Positions 41,290-48,701 of a stretch of 64,000 nt of DNA are shown here, one piece after another (position 1 is the stretch's first letter; each line of letters starts with the position of its first letter). Location: positions 15,653 through 79,652 of the forward strand of contig NZ_JBAKHX010000038.1 of assembly GCF_036906915.1 (NCBI RefSeq). Reading direction: 5' to 3'. The notes below the pieces were generated by a model that was not told the DNA's origin, searched no databases, and saw nothing but the letters and a program-made list of their open reading frames with translations. A program made the position numbers and the translations under genes. Source of the DNA: Phytohabitans sp036906915 (GTDB lineage Bacteria; Actinomycetota; Actinomycetes; Mycobacteriales; Micromonosporaceae).

Positions 41290-42216
41290 CTAAATCTCGC
41301 GGGCGGCCAGGGCCTGCTGATACAGGCGACCCGCACGGTATGACGAGCGCACCAGGGGGCCGCTCATCACACCGGCGAAGCCGATCTGCTCCGCCTCCGC
41401 GCTCAGCTCCACGAACTCCTCCGGCTTGACCCACCGCTCCACCGGGTGATGGCGCGGGGTCGGCCGCAGGTACTGCGTGATCGTCACCAGCTCGCACCCG
41501 GCGGCGTGCAGGTCGCGCAGCGCCTGCGACACCTCGTGCCGCTCCTCGCCGAGGCCGAGGATCAGGTTGGACTTGGTTACCAGCCCGGCGGAGCGCGCCT
41601 GGGTGATCACGTCGAGCGAGCGCTCGTATCGGAACGCGGGCCGGATGCGCTTGAAGATGCGCGGCACGGTCTCGACGTTGTGCGCGAGCACCTCGGGCTG
41701 GGCGTCGAACACCTCGCCCAACTGGCGCGGGTCGCCGTTGAAGTCAGGGATGAGCAGCTCGACGCCGCACCCCGGCTGGAGCTTGTGTATCTGGCGGACG
41801 GTCTCGGCGTACAGCCAGGCGCCGCCGTCGGGCAGGTCGTCGCGGGCCACCCCGGTGACCGTCGCGTAGCGCAGGCCCATCGTCGCCACCGACTCGCCGA
41901 CCCGGCGCGGCTCGTCGGCGTCGAACTCCGCCGGCTTGCCCGTGTCGATCTGGCAGAAGTCACACCGCCGGGTGCACTGGTCGCCGCCGATCAGGAAGGT
42001 CGCCTCGCGGTCTTCCCAACACTCGTAGATGTTGGGACAGCCCGCCTCCTGGCACACCGTGTGCAGACCCTCGCGCTGCACGAGGCCGCGCAGCTCGGTG
42101 TATTCAGGGCCCATCCTGGCCTTGACCTTGATCCACGGCGGCTTGCGCTCGATCGGCGTTTCCGCGTTGCGCGCCTCGATGCGCAGCAGACGCCGTCCCT
42201 CGGGAGCGATGGTCAC
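41290..42216 (-). CDS. lipA: Lipoyl synthase
   Basis: A 308-residue radical-SAM enzyme that inserts two sulfurs into octanoyl-lysine on lipoyl domains. Both Fe-S motifs are complete: auxiliary cluster C55-x4-C60-x5-C66 (CQEAGCPNIYEC) and radical-SAM CTRRCDFC (C81, C85, C88). Further landmarks are GVARDDLPDGGAWLYAETV (split), YLRPTPRHHPVERWV and the terminal SSYRAGRL. GTG 42216 is chosen because TACGCT lies exactly 7 nt upstream (leaderless); the frame upstream has no ribosome site. It is separated from lipB by the aspS2 gene. Clients encoded here are SucB and probably E1/E2 and glycine-cleavage systems. Confidence 0.96.
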   Translation of the reverse strand: MTIAPEGRRLLRIEARNAETPIERKPPWIKVKARMGPEYTELRGLVQREGLHTVCQEAGCPNIYECWEDREATFLIGGDQCTRRCDFCQIDTGKPAEFDADEPRRVGESVATMGLRYATVTGVARDDLPDGGAWLYAETVRQIHKLQPGCGVELLIPDFNGDPRQLGEVFDAQPEVLAHNVETVPRIFKRIRPAFRYERSLDVITQARSAGLVTKSNLILGLGEERHEVSQALRDLHAAGCELVTITQYLRPTPRHHPVERWVKPEEFVELSAEAEQIGFAGVMSGPLVRSSYRAGRLYQQALAAREI

Positions 42217-42223
42217 GATTTCG

Positions 42224-42229
42224 AGCGTA
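42224..42229 (-). promoter_or_regulatory. -10 box, leaderless start of lipA
   Basis: TACGCT on the minus strand, 7 nt before GTG 42216. Confidence 0.6.
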
Positions 42230-42335
42230 CGCTGACCGTGGTCAACCTTGAACCGTGGGCGACGAGCCTCACCCCCGTCGTTATTGTGATGCCGCCCACG
42301 TGCCGTGCCTGGTAGCGTGGCCGGCCAACGGCGAC

Positions 42336-42502
42336 GACGGAACCAAGTACCGCCCCGATCCCGCCGGCAAAGAGAGCCACCAGCAGCTGTGACGGTGGCC
42401 CGGCGCCGGGGCGTGAAGACACTCCTGAGCCGATGTGAAATGAGGCCCCCCTCGCGGGGGTGAAGGCGCGGTGGCACCGCGAGTTCCCCACTCGCCCGCG
42501 CC
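42336..42502 (+). promoter_or_regulatory. T-box riboswitch (Asp specifier) before aspS2
   Basis: Stem I has the loop-E pair AGTA (42346-42349) and GAA (42415-42417), closed above by CGCCCCG (42351-42357) with CGGGGCG (42407-42413). The distal AGAGAG (42371-42376) is followed by apical arms GCCACC/GGTGGC. The specifier right after GAA is GAC (42418-42420), an Asp codon. Stem III is CCCCC/GGGGG (42446-42450/42456-42460). The antiterminator is GGCGCGG (42465-42471), bulge TGGCACC (42472-42478), GCGAG/CTCGC (42479-42483/42491-42495) and CCGCGCC (42496-42502), with every pair perfect. The bulge TGGC would pair with GCCA of uncharged tRNA-Asp (discriminator G). Control is probably translational: the ribosome site is 29 nt further on. 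Confidence 0.92.
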
Positions 42503-42542
42503 CAATCGGGGATCGCGTTGCGCGATGACGAGGAGGTGCCCA

Positions 42543-43799
42543 ATGCAACGCATCCTTTCCACGCGACTGTCTGCCCACGTGGGCCAGCCCGTGCGTATCG
42601 CCGGCTGGGTGCACCGCAGGCGGTTGCTGAAGTCCGTGGCGTTCCTGATCGTGCGGGACGCGGGCGGGCTCAGCCAGGTGGTGGTCACCGCGCCCGAGGT
42701 CCGGGCGCAGATCGAGCAGCTCACGGAGGAGACGGCCGTCGAGGTCACCGGCGAGGTGGTCGCGAACGCGGCCGCCCCCGCCGGGGTCGAGGTCGTGGCT
42801 CCTCGGGTACGCGCGCTCGGCCCGCCCGCCGAGCCGCTGCCGTTCGACCTCTTCCGGCCCGACCTGGCAGCCACCCTGCCGACACAGTTGGACCACGCGC
42901 CGCTCTCGTTGCGGCACCACACCCGCGCCACCGCCCTCCGGGTGGCGGCGGCCACGGTCGCGGGGTTCCGCTCCACACTGGACGGCCTGGGCTTCGTGGA
43001 GGTGCAGACGCCGAAGATCGTGGCCTCGTCCACCGAGAGCGGGGCGAACGTGTTCGCACTCGACTACTTCGGGCGCCCGGCGTACCTCGCACAGTCGCCC
43101 CAGTTCTACAAGCAGCTCATGGTGGGCGTGTTCGAGCGGGTGTACGAGGTGGGGCCGGTCTTCCGGGCCGAGCCACACGACACCGGCCGGCATCTGGCGC
43201 AGTACACGTCGCTGGACGTGGAGTTGGGCTTCATCGACGACCACCGGGACGTGATGGCGGTGGTGCGCGAGGTGCTGGCTGGGATGGCGGCTTCCTGCGC
43301 CGCGACGGCGGCTGTCGAGGTGCCGGACCAGATTCCGTCGGTGCGTTTTCCCGAGGCATTGGCGATCGCGGGCGCGCCCGCCGACGAGCCCGACCTCGCA
43401 CCCGCGCACGAGCGGGCGGTCGGCGAGTGGGCGCGGCGCGAGCACGGGTCGGAGTTCGTGTTCGTGACGGGGTACCCGATGGCGAAGCGGCCCTTCTACA
43501 CCCACCCCGACCCGGCCCGTCCCGCGTACTCCAACGGGTTCGACCTGATCTTCCGCGGTGTCGAGCTCATCACCGGCGGCCAGCGGCTGCACGGGTACGA
43601 CGACTACGTGGCGGCGCTCGCTGCCCGCAGCGAGTCAATCGAGCCGTACGCGTCCTATCTGGACGCGTTCCGGTACGGCATGCCGCCGCATGGCGGCTTC
43701 GCCATCGGGCTGGAGCGGTGGGTCGCACGCCTGCTCGGCGTGGGCAACGTCCGGGAGGTGGCAGCGTTTCCCAGAGACCGCAACCGCCTAACCCCGTGA
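42543..43799 (+). CDS. aspS2: Archaeal-type, probably non-discriminating aspartyl-tRNA synthetase
   Basis: A 418-residue class II synthetase of the short archaeal type, without the ~590-residue bacterial GAD insertion. The N-terminal OB fold (VRIAGWVHRRRLLKSVAFLI) binds the anticodon. The catalytic core has motif 2-like FERVYEVGPVFRAEPHDTGRH (split), SLDVELGFIDDHRD and motif 3 PPHGGFAIGLERWVARLLG. The FDLIFRGVELITGGQRLHGY segment is typical of AspS2 proteins that also charge tRNA-Asn. AGGAGG lies 6 nt before ATG 42543. The gene is controlled by an Asp T-box. It stands between lipA and lipB, which are neighbours in mycobacteria, so it is an insertion. It could be a second AspRS with an amidotransferase or resistance role; discrimination cannot be judged from sequence alone. 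Confidence 0.88.
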   Translation: MQRILSTRLSAHVGQPVRIAGWVHRRRLLKSVAFLIVRDAGGLSQVVVTAPEVRAQIEQLTEETAVEVTGEVVANAAAPAGVEVVAPRVRALGPPAEPLPFDLFRPDLAATLPTQLDHAPLSLRHHTRATALRVAAATVAGFRSTLDGLGFVEVQTPKIVASSTESGANVFALDYFGRPAYLAQSPQFYKQLMVGVFERVYEVGPVFRAEPHDTGRHLAQYTSLDVELGFIDDHRDVMAVVREVLAGMAASCAATAAVEVPDQIPSVRFPEALAIAGAPADEPDLAPAHERAVGEWARREHGSEFVFVTGYPMAKRPFYTHPDPARPAYSNGFDLIFRGVELITGGQRLHGYDDYVAALAARSESIEPYASYLDAFRYGMPPHGGFAIGLERWVARLLGVGNVREVAAFPRDRNRLTP

Positions 43800-43820
43800 G
43801 CTGGCTATCGCGGGGGTTAG
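43788..43820. terminator. Hairpin spanning the convergent aspS2 and lipB stops
   Basis: CTAACCCC (43788-43795) pairs with GGGGTTAG (43813-43820). Both stop codons lie within or beside it. Weak evidence for termination. Confidence 0.35.
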
Positions 43821-44452
43821 AGAAGGGTTTGCAGGTGGCGTTCGACTACCGGGAGGGCGTCGGTCACCGTTACCGGGCGGCCTAGCTCGGCGGTCAAGGA
43901 GGTGACACCGGCGTCGCTGATGCCGCACGGGACGATGCGGTCGTAGGCCGACAGGTCGCAGTCGCAGTTGAGCGAGAACCCGTGCAGTGTCGTGCCGCGC
44001 GCCACGCGGATGCCGATCGCGCCAACCTTGCGCGCCGGGCCACGGGTGTCTTCGGGCACCCAGACGCCGCTGCGACCCTCGATCCGACCAACCGCTAGGC
44101 CGAACTCGGCGCACACGTCGATCAGCAGCTGCTCGACCCGGCGCACGTAGGCCACCACGTCGACGGGCTCGGCCAGCTTGATGATCGGGTACCCGACGAT
44201 CTGCCCCGGCCCGTGCCAGGTGATCTTGCCGCCACGGTCGACGTCGACGACCGGGGTGCCGTCCATCGGGCGGTCCCACGGCTCGGTGCGCTTGCCCGCG
44301 GTGTACACATCGGGGTGCTCAAGGAGCAGGACGGTGCCGGGCTCGTCGCCGCCCGCCACCAGCTCGTGGACGCGGCGCTGCTCATCCCAGGCCGCGACGT
44401 AGTCGATCAGTCCGAGGCGCTGGGCGTGCAGGCGCGGAATCGTGCTGGTCAC
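43817..44452 (-). CDS. lipB: Octanoyl-(acyl-carrier-protein):protein octanoyltransferase
   Basis: A 211-residue enzyme that moves octanoate from ACP to the lysine of lipoyl domains, the step before LipA. The catalytic pair is visible: K142 in RKVGAIGIRV and C176 in RIVPCGISDAGVTSL, the same numbers I recall for M. tuberculosis LipB. LLLEHPDVYTAGKRTEP and GGKITWHGPGQIVGYPI are the other signature motifs. GTG 44452 follows TACGCT by 7 nt with no ribosome site, so the transcript is probably leaderless, like lipA. Pathway partner of lipA and supplier of lipoyl-SucB. Confidence 0.95.
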   Translation of the reverse strand: MTSTIPRLHAQRLGLIDYVAAWDEQRRVHELVAGGDEPGTVLLLEHPDVYTAGKRTEPWDRPMDGTPVVDVDRGGKITWHGPGQIVGYPIIKLAEPVDVVAYVRRVEQLLIDVCAEFGLAVGRIEGRSGVWVPEDTRGPARKVGAIGIRVARGTTLHGFSLNCDCDLSAYDRIVPCGISDAGVTSLTAELGRPVTVTDALPVVERHLQTLL

Positions 44453-44459
44453 GTAGGCC

Positions 44460-44465
44460 AGCGTA
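44460..44465 (-). promoter_or_regulatory. -10 box, leaderless start of lipB
   Basis: TACGCT on the minus strand, 7 nt before GTG 44452. Confidence 0.6.
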
Positions 44466-44522
44466 ACCCCGCGCCTGCCCGGCCTCGACCCCGTGGCGGT
44501 CGTCACGCCACCTCTCACCCGC

Positions 44523-46298
44523 TTAGGGGGCACGCCAGAGCCACACGTCGTCCACGCGCTCTGGCGGACCGAGCAGTTCGGTGGTGGCGCGCAGGAGCGC
44601 CTCGGGGTGCGCCGGCCACTTCGCGCCGTGTACCCGGTCGGCGAGCACGACCACCTCGGCGTCCCAGTACCGCAGGTCGTCGCGGGCGGCGGCCCGGTCT
44701 GCGTCGGTGATCGGCGGTACAACGCCGGTGCGGGCGACCTCGAATAGCAACTCGGCCGACGGGCGCGGCACGGGGCCGATGCGTCCCTTGCCGTCGGGGC
44801 CGCCGGGGCCGAGGAAGAAGCCGGCCGGGATGGCGAACTCGCCCTGCCCATGCGTGAGCGCGTACGCCTGCCAGCGCTGACCGTCGGGCAGGACGTCGGA
44901 CGTCGGCGGGACCGGAGCGATCACGCCTCCCTCGCTGACATACTCACGCCAGGCGCCCGACGTGATGAACCGCGGCACCGGCTCGTACTCGACGGTGGTC
45001 AGCGGTATCGGCACGAGGGGGAGCAGTGCGACGGCGAAGGCCGCCGGCCAGAGGCGGGACGGCCGGGGCAGGGCGTCGACGGCGTACGCCAGCAGGACGC
45101 CGATGACGGGCGCCACGACCAGGGCCAGGCGGGCGGGCAGCGCGGCGTTGAAGATCGGCAGGCTGCCGACCACCTTGTACGGCAGCAGGATCTCGGTGAT
45201 CTCACCGAACACCTTGAGCTGAGGGCCGAGCGACAGCACCGCGAACACCCCGGCGGTGACCGCGAGCGCCCGCAGGGTGGCCCGCCGCGCGGGAGCGGTC
45301 CGCCACAGCAGCACGAAGCACATCACCGTGAGCACGAGCAGCGGAACGCCGAAGAACGAGTTCTCCTCGGTGGGGTTGGGTGCGAGGCTGGTGCGCAGCC
45401 CGGCGATGCCGGCGAGCGAGCGGTCCGGAAACGCGCCGTACGCGGCGAGGTCCTCGGCGTGGACGCGAGGGTCGAAACCGGTGCCGTGAAAGCGTTGCGG
45501 CCCGAAGAAGTGCAGCCACAAGGGGTACGACAGCAGCGCGAACGCCACCCCGGCGGTGACCGCCAGGCCGCGTACGAACGTGGGCAGCGCGGCGCGCGCC
45601 TCGTCCCGGCGGCTGAGTGCCCAGGTGCCGAGGAAGACGCCGCAGGCCAGTGCGGTGAAGAACAGGCCCTCGGCGGCGATGGAGAACGCGGCCGCGACGA
45701 GCGCGCCGAGGATCAGGCCGTTGCGCAACCAGCGTCCAGGCTCGCGGAGCATGAACACGCGCCACACGATGAGCGGCACCAGCCAGCCGGCGGTCCAGTT
45801 GAGGTGGGCGTTCGCGTGCGAGACCATGCCCGGCGCGAAGCCGCAGAACACGCCGCCGACCGCCGCGGCGAGCGTGCCGACCCCGAATCGGCGGGACAGC
45901 AGCAGGTACCAGCCGAAGCCGGTGGCGGCCAGGTTGAGCGTCAGGATCACCACGAACGACCACTGCGGCCCGGCGATCAGGGTCAGCGGTGCGAAGAGCA
46001 CGGCGTACACCGTGATCGAGGTGTTGACCGCGAGGTTCACGCCATCGGGGACGTTGAGCAGGTGGGTGAAGAGCGGGTTCTCGGCGTGCGTGATGGCGTG
46101 CGCCCCGTATGACAGCAGCCACTCGAAGAACGCCTGGTCGCTGGAGTTGACCTTGATCGCCCGGTGGTTGGGATCTGCCCACAGGCCGCCGGTGACCAGC
46201 ACGGCGAGGCCGAGGCACAGGCCGGCGACGATCAGGTCTGGGCGCCGCCGCGCGGGCACCGGCTCGGCCTCCGCGGCCACCGTCTCGGTCAGCGTCAC
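44523..46298 (-). CDS. GT-C-like polytopic membrane protein
   Basis: A 591-residue membrane protein with ~11-12 hydrophobic segments up to residue ~440 and a ~150-residue soluble C-terminus. The first long loop (VNSSDQAFFEWLLSYGAHAI with HAENPLFTHLLNVPDGVNLA) contains acidic and histidine residues expected in GT-C glycosyltransferases using lipid-linked sugars. FNAALPARLALVVAPVIGVL is a mid-protein helix. It may transfer sugar to cell-envelope glycans; no specific activity is assigned. GTG 46298 is probably leaderless (TAATGT 6 nt upstream). It is divergent from the CooC-like operon. Confidence 0.75.
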   Translation of the reverse strand: MTLTETVAAEAEPVPARRRPDLIVAGLCLGLAVLVTGGLWADPNHRAIKVNSSDQAFFEWLLSYGAHAITHAENPLFTHLLNVPDGVNLAVNTSITVYAVLFAPLTLIAGPQWSFVVILTLNLAATGFGWYLLLSRRFGVGTLAAAVGGVFCGFAPGMVSHANAHLNWTAGWLVPLIVWRVFMLREPGRWLRNGLILGALVAAAFSIAAEGLFFTALACGVFLGTWALSRRDEARAALPTFVRGLAVTAGVAFALLSYPLWLHFFGPQRFHGTGFDPRVHAEDLAAYGAFPDRSLAGIAGLRTSLAPNPTEENSFFGVPLLVLTVMCFVLLWRTAPARRATLRALAVTAGVFAVLSLGPQLKVFGEITEILLPYKVVGSLPIFNAALPARLALVVAPVIGVLLAYAVDALPRPSRLWPAAFAVALLPLVPIPLTTVEYEPVPRFITSGAWREYVSEGGVIAPVPPTSDVLPDGQRWQAYALTHGQGEFAIPAGFFLGPGGPDGKGRIGPVPRPSAELLFEVARTGVVPPITDADRAAARDDLRYWDAEVVVLADRVHGAKWPAHPEALLRATTELLGPPERVDDVWLWRAP

Positions 46299-46304
46299 GG
46301 CCGC

Positions 46305-46310
46305 ACATTA
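46305..46310 (-). promoter_or_regulatory. -10 box, leaderless start of membrane protein gene
   Basis: TAATGT on the minus strand, 6 nt before GTG 46298. Confidence 0.55.
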
Positions 46311-46352
46311 CCAATCGGTGGGCGACACGCCCGGAAGTGCTTGCGCCGCTAA

Positions 46353-46367
46353 TGGAAATGACTTCCA
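46353..46367. promoter_or_regulatory. Fur/Zur-like palindrome upstream of the CooC-like gene
   Basis: TGGAAAT-G-ACTTCCA is a 7-1-7 dyad with 6 of 7 symmetric pairs, embedded in AAT...AAT. It resembles actinobacterial Zur sites (TGAAAATnATTTTCA type, recalled). It lies 42 nt before the GTG of the downstream gene and 43 nt from the divergent -10 box. Confidence 0.4.
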
Positions 46368-46408
46368 ATGCTGAGTAGCAGACTGAAACGCATGAGGAGC
46401 CCTCTACC

Positions 46409-47365
46409 GTGAAAATCGCACTTGTCGGAAAGGGCGGAAGCGGCAAGACCACGCTGGCCGCCCTTTTCGCCCGGCATCTGGCCGGCACCGCGCCGTTGCT
46501 CGCCATCGACGCGGACATCAACCAGCACCTCGCCGCCGCGCTCGGCGCGTCGGACGAGGAGGCCGTGATGCTGCCGGCGCTGGGTGACCACCTGGCCGAC
46601 ATCAAGGAGTACCTGCGCGGCAGCAATCCGCGGATCTCGTCCGCCGCCGCGATGGTCAAGACCACGCCGCCCGGCCGCGGGTCGCGGCTGCTCTCGGTGG
46701 CCGGCGCCAACCCGATCTACGACGCGCTGGTGCGCGAGGTCGGCGGCATCCGGCTGGCGGTGACCGGACCGTTCGCCACCGAAGACCTGGGCGTCGCGTG
46801 CTACCACTCCAAGGTCGGCGCGGTCGAGTTGCTGCTCAACCACATGGTCGACGGGCCCGGAGAGTACGCCGTCGTGGACATGACGGCGGGCGCCGACTCG
46901 TTCGCGTCCGGGCTGTTCACCCGCTTCGACGCGACGTTCCTCGTGTGCGAGCCGACCCTGCGCAGCGTCGGCGTCTACCGGCAGTACGTCGGTTACGCGC
47001 GGGACTACGGGGTGCGGGTCCACGTGGTGGGCAACAAGGTGGACGACGCGTCCGATGTGGAGTTCCTGCGCGAGCACGTCGGCGATGACCTGCTGACCTG
47101 GGTGCGACGCTCGGCGTACGTGAAGGCGGCGGAGCGCGGCCGGCCGCAACCCATCTCAGCTCTTGAGCAAACTAACCGTGACGCTCTGGACACGATGCGT
47201 ATCGCCGTCGATGCTTGTGCGAAGGACTGGGCCACGTACACCCGGCAGGCGGTGGAGTTCCACCTGCGCAACGCCAGCGCCTGGGCCAACGACAAGGTGG
47301 GCGAAGACCTCGCTGGCCAGGTCGATCCGGAATTCGTGCTCGGGCCAGACGTGCTGGTCCGCTGA
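46409..47365 (+). CDS. CooC-like P-loop ATPase (MinD/SIMIBI family)
   Basis: A 318-residue ATPase. The deviant Walker A motif GKGGSGKTTLAALFARHLA starts at residue 7, and AIDADINQHLAAALG matches the A' motif. EYAVVDMTAGADSFASGL is the switch/Walker B region, and the guanine/adenine-side NKVDD motif reads VVGNKVDDASDV. The CooC subfamily matures nickel enzymes such as CO dehydrogenase, but no such enzyme is near, so a metal-handling role is only a guess. AGGAG lies 9 nt before GTG 46409. It heads an operon with an SCO5389-family protein and an LLM oxidoreductase, the order I recall for SCO5388-5389 in Streptomyces. Confidence 0.85.
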   Translation: MKIALVGKGGSGKTTLAALFARHLAGTAPLLAIDADINQHLAAALGASDEEAVMLPALGDHLADIKEYLRGSNPRISSAAAMVKTTPPGRGSRLLSVAGANPIYDALVREVGGIRLAVTGPFATEDLGVACYHSKVGAVELLLNHMVDGPGEYAVVDMTAGADSFASGLFTRFDATFLVCEPTLRSVGVYRQYVGYARDYGVRVHVVGNKVDDASDVEFLREHVGDDLLTWVRRSAYVKAAERGRPQPISALEQTNRDALDTMRIAVDACAKDWATYTRQAVEFHLRNASAWANDKVGEDLAGQVDPEFVLGPDVLVR

Positions 47366-47377
47366 GAGGAGTACCGC

Positions 47378-47770
47378 ATGTCCCTTGACGTCCCCGCCGC
47401 CCTGCTGGAGCGCGCGGAATCCGGCCGGGTGGACGACGCCGAGTTCGTGGCCGTGGTTCGCGACTCGCTGCCGTACGCCTGGGCCGTCGTCTCCGAGGTG
47501 GCCGCCAGGTCCACGGAGACCACCGACGAGTTCGCCGACCATGCGGTGCCGCCGCCAAGCGAGGCCGAGCGCGGCCAGTTGCTGCGCGCGCTGGCGAGCG
47601 ACTCGATCCGCGGCGCGCTGGAACGCCACTTCGGGGTGAAGCTCGCGTTCCAGAACTGCCATCGGGTGGCCGCCTTCAAGCTGTCGGCGGTCGGCGGCGA
47701 GACGTACCAGGAGTTCATCTCGCCGGTGGCTCAGATCCGCAACCAGTCGCCCGAACTCCGAGACTGCTAG
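47378..47770 (+). CDS. SCO5389-family protein
   Basis: A 130-residue soluble protein: SLDVPAALLERAESGRVDDA and EFVAVVRDSLPYAWAVVSEV at the N-terminus, then FQNCHRVAAFKLSAVGGETY near the C-terminus. The family (recalled from Streptomyces SCO5389) always follows the CooC-like gene, so the two probably work together, but no activity is known. The conserved Cys in QNCHRVAAF and the terminal Cys are the only candidate catalytic or metal-binding residues. GAGAGGAG lies before ATG 47378, 12 nt after the ATPase stop. Confidence 0.85.
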   Translation: MSLDVPAALLERAESGRVDDAEFVAVVRDSLPYAWAVVSEVAARSTETTDEFADHAVPPPSEAERGQLLRALASDSIRGALERHFGVKLAFQNCHRVAAFKLSAVGGETYQEFISPVAQIRNQSPELRDC

Positions 47771-47774
47771 CTGT

Positions 47775-48701
47775 GTGACCGCCGATTTATTCTTGCTCTC
47801 GGCACACGGCGCCGCGGCGACCGTGGAGTACGCGGTCGCTGCGGAGACCGCCGGCTTCGGCGGCGTCTGGCTCGCCGAGCACCACTTCATCGAGTACGGG
47901 CGGTGCCCGTCGGCGACCGCGCTCGCGGGAGTGGTGCTCGGGCGCACCCACCGGTTGGAGGTCGGCACCGCCGCGTGCGTGCTCTCCAACCGGCATCCCG
48001 TCGCGCTCGGCGAAGAGGCCGCGCTGCTCGACGCGGTCTCCGGCGGGCGGTTCCGGCTCGGCGTGGGGCGTGGCGGGCCATGGGTCGACCTGGAGGTCTT
48101 CGGCACCGGGCTGGAGCGCTTCGAGCGCGGCTTTCCCGAGTCGCTCGACGTGCTGCTGGAGTGGCTCTCCGGTACCCGATCCGTCTCCGCGGACGGCGAG
48201 TTCTTCGCGTTCCGCGACGTGGCGGTCGTGCCACGCCCCGCGGTGCGGCTGCCGGTCTGGGTCGCGGCGACCTCAGCGGCGACCGTGGACGTCGCGGCCG
48301 CGCGCGGGCTGCCGCTGCTGCTGGGCGTGCACGACGAGCCCGGGCCGCTGCTCGACCGCTACGGCCCGTCGGCGGCGGAGCACGCCGTCGCGCGCCTGGT
48401 CGCGCTGGGCGACAGCCGGGCGCAGGCCGAGCGCCGCCTGCGCCGCACGCTGCCGCGGTGGCTGGCCACGACCGCCGGATACATCCGCATCGACGGCTCG
48501 TCACCGCCCCGGCGGGATTTGGACGCGTACGTAGACCACCTGCTCCGGATCAGCCCGATCGGCCCGCCGTCCGAGGTGGCCGCGGCGCTCACCGACGCGG
48601 GCGCCGGCCGGCTGCTGCTGATGGTGGAAGGATTCGGCGACCGCCGCGCCACGCTGGAACAGATCGACGCGCTGGCGGCTGAGGTGTTACCGCTTCTCTA
48701 G
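47775..48701 (+). CDS. LLM-class flavin-dependent oxidoreductase
   Basis: A 308-residue TIM-barrel oxidoreductase of the bacterial luciferase-like superfamily using FMN or F420. Landmarks: FGGVWLAEHHFIEYGRCPSA (split), LGRTHRLEVGTAACVLSNRH, HPVALGEEAALLDAVSGGRF and RLGVGRGGPWVDLEVFG. The VWLAEHHF motif is typical of the alpha-luciferase subgroup. GTG 47775 is 4 nt after the SCO5389-family stop, so it is the third gene of that operon. F420 use is plausible given npdG at 17 kb. Its 3' end overlaps the convergent epimerase gene by 15 bp. Confidence 0.88.
   Translation: MTADLFLLSAHGAAATVEYAVAAETAGFGGVWLAEHHFIEYGRCPSATALAGVVLGRTHRLEVGTAACVLSNRHPVALGEEAALLDAVSGGRFRLGVGRGGPWVDLEVFGTGLERFERGFPESLDVLLEWLSGTRSVSADGEFFAFRDVAVVPRPAVRLPVWVAATSAATVDVAAARGLPLLLGVHDEPGPLLDRYGPSAAEHAVARLVALGDSRAQAERRLRRTLPRWLATTAGYIRIDGSSPPRRDLDAYVDHLLRISPIGPPSEVAAALTDAGAGRLLLMVEGFGDRRATLEQIDALAAEVLPLL

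Noticed and set aside
41237..41293. GTGAGCG-starting ORF after the LuxR/AAA stop (18 codons)
   Set aside because: It resembles the bridging ORFs at its start, but the next gene is convergent, so it bridges nothing.
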